The notes below the pieces were generated by a model. The model had not been told where the DNA came from. It ran no database searches and was given only the letters and a program-made list of their open reading frames with translations. A DNA stretch of 64,000 nt from Candidatus Igneacidithiobacillus taupoensis (GTDB taxonomy: Bacteria > Pseudomonadota > Gammaproteobacteria > Acidithiobacillales > Acidithiobacillaceae): NCBI GenBank assembly GCA_021375695.1, contig JAEPKX010000001.1, forward strand, positions 62,001 to 126,000. The letters run 5' to 3'. The translations under genes were made by a program, and so were the position numbers. Every line of letters starts with the position of its first letter. Position 1 is the stretch's first letter. Positions 63,140 to 64,000 of this stretch are shown piece after piece.

Positions 63140-63877
63140 ATGGGCATGCCGCGCATTCATCTATATCTGCCTGATCCTATTCCCATCGGGCCAATGCTAC
63201 TGCCAGCGGCAGCCAGCCATCATCTCTTGCGGGTGCTCCGCGCCCGGCGGGGGCAAGCATTGACCCTCTTTTGCGGTGACGGCTTGGAGTACCCCGCCGA
63301 ACTCATCGGAGTAGAGGGGCACCTGGCCCTGGTGGAAATCTCCAAGCCCAGTCGCCGGGATACGGCCAGTCCCCTGGGGGTGATTCTGGCACTGCCACTG
63401 CTCAAAGGAGATCGATGGGATTGGGTACTGCAAAAGGCTTGCGAATTGGGCGTAGCCGAGATCCAGCCCCTCCATAGCCGGTACAGCCAGGTTTCCCTCA
63501 CCGAAGCGCGTTCGGAACGTCGCCATCAACGCTGGCAAGAAATCCTCATCCACGCAGCTGAACAAAGCCAAGCCACGCGTCTGCCACTGTTGGCCAAGGT
63601 CCTGCCCCTGAAGGAATTCCTGCAAAGTCCGCCAAGAGGTCTGGCCCTGGTGTTGGACCCTGGCTTCCCAGCGCAGTTGTCTTCCCTACCTGATAGTCCC
63701 CCTACCTGGGTTACGGTCCTGACGGGACCTGAGGGTGGACTCGCTCCGGAGGAGTTACAGTCTGCGGCAGGGGCCGGATGGAAGGGGCTGCGGCTAGGTC
63801 CACGGATCCTGCGGGCGGAAACCGCGCCCATCGCCATGCTCGCATACTTGCAAGGGCGCTATGGCGACCTCGGTTGA
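63140..63877 (+). CDS. rsmE: 16S rRNA (uracil1498-N3)-methyltransferase
   Basis: 245 residues. N-terminal PUA-like domain (HHLLRVLRARRGQALTLFCGDG), and the SPOUT-class knotted domain with LALPLLKGDRWDWVLQKACELGV, RRHQRWQEILIHAAEQSQATRLP, LTGPEGGLAPEE and LGPRILRAETAPIAML. It methylates U1498 of 16S rRNA. ATG 63140 or ATG 63146 may be used. It is divergent from the suhB-like gene across 74 bases. Confidence 0.94.
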   Translation: MGMPRIHLYLPDPIPIGPMLLPAAASHHLLRVLRARRGQALTLFCGDGLEYPAELIGVEGHLALVEISKPSRRDTASPLGVILALPLLKGDRWDWVLQKACELGVAEIQPLHSRYSQVSLTEARSERRHQRWQEILIHAAEQSQATRLPLLAKVLPLKEFLQSPPRGLALVLDPGFPAQLSSLPDSPPTWVTVLTGPEGGLAPEELQSAAGAGWKGLRLGPRILRAETAPIAMLAYLQGRYGDLG

Positions 63878-63930
63878 CAGCAACCCAGGAGAACGGGACC
63901 ATAGTCTAAATCTTTTGGAACGGATGCCCC

Positions 63931-64000
63931 ATGGATATCCTGCTTGCCAACCCGCGCGGCTTTTGTGCCGGCGTCAACCGTGCCATTCAGATCGTGGAAA
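63931..64000 (+). CDS. ispH: 4-Hydroxy-3-methylbut-2-enyl diphosphate reductase, 5' part
   Basis: Only the first 23 codons are in the window. They read [20 protein letters not shown], the conserved IspH (LytB) N-terminus with the first iron-sulfur Cys (residue 12). IspH makes isopentenyl and dimethylallyl diphosphate in the last step of the non-mevalonate pathway. The start follows the rsmE stop by 53 bases. Confidence 0.92.
   Translation, partial: MDILLANPRGFCAGVNRAIQIVE

Overview
The window reads as a gene-dense, moderately high-GC chromosomal segment of an autotrophic Gram-negative proteobacterium. The best guess is an Acidithiobacillus-like organism. This rests on a Calvin-Benson gene block joined to trpEGDC (an arrangement I recall from the cbb3 operon of Acidithiobacillus ferrooxidans), an outer-membrane lipid system (Mla), a PilB/PilS/PilR/PilD type IV pilus set, an aroQ-accB-accC-prmA-fis block and Coq7-type ubiquinone synthesis. 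The genus is an inference. I see no rRNA, tRNA, CRISPR array, insertion sequence or prophage, and no gene-free stretch longer than about 150 bases.

Layout. 1-4720 (+): the end of mlaF, then mlaE-mlaD-mlaC-mlaB, an ABC ATPase, an S4 RNA-binding protein and pdxA. 4717-15352: rRNA and protein modification genes (rsmA, prmB, rlmJ), argS, a SPOR protein, an MscS channel, a drug-type MFS exporter with a divergent LysR regulator, and exonuclease III. 15482-28275 (+): a GST, a second exonuclease III, hemH, slyD, anmK, aroE, pilB-pilS-pilR-pilD, coaE, zapD and class I fructose bisphosphatase. 28346-30323: a TraT-like lipoprotein, sspB and a lytic transglycosylase. 30305-34379 (-): aroQ-accB-accC-prmA-DUF3426-fis. 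34459-38635: a nitroreductase, ettA, a 37-residue membrane peptide, panD and an MFS transporter.

38700-47376 is the most unusual part. Two large GGDEF-EAL proteins, each with a globin-sensor-like N-terminus, converge and overlap tail to tail. The larger one (1252 residues, three GAF-like regions, a zinc-binding CZB-like tail) ends a tightly packed five-gene minus-strand operon: [2Fe-2S] ferredoxin, alpha/beta hydrolase, NodI/NodJ-type ABC exporter, GGDEF-EAL protein.

47438-63065 holds coq7, then a long minus-strand run read from the right: suhB-like phosphatase, cbbF (glpX type), transketolase, GAPDH, PGK, pyruvate kinase, fructose-bisphosphate aldolase, ribulose-phosphate epimerase, phosphoglycolate phosphatase, trpE, trpG, trpD, trpC, OsmC and Rrf2. 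Most junctions overlap or are only a few bases long, so carbon fixation, glycolate salvage and tryptophan synthesis are probably expressed together. RuBisCO and phosphoribulokinase are not in the window. Between the Calvin genes and trpE lies a possible 16-codon micro-ORF followed by two adjacent hairpins. The window ends with rsmE and the start of ispH on the plus strand.

Gene packing is extreme: six of eight convergent gene pairs overlap at their 3' ends, and many same-strand neighbours share ATGA, GTGA or TGATG junctions.
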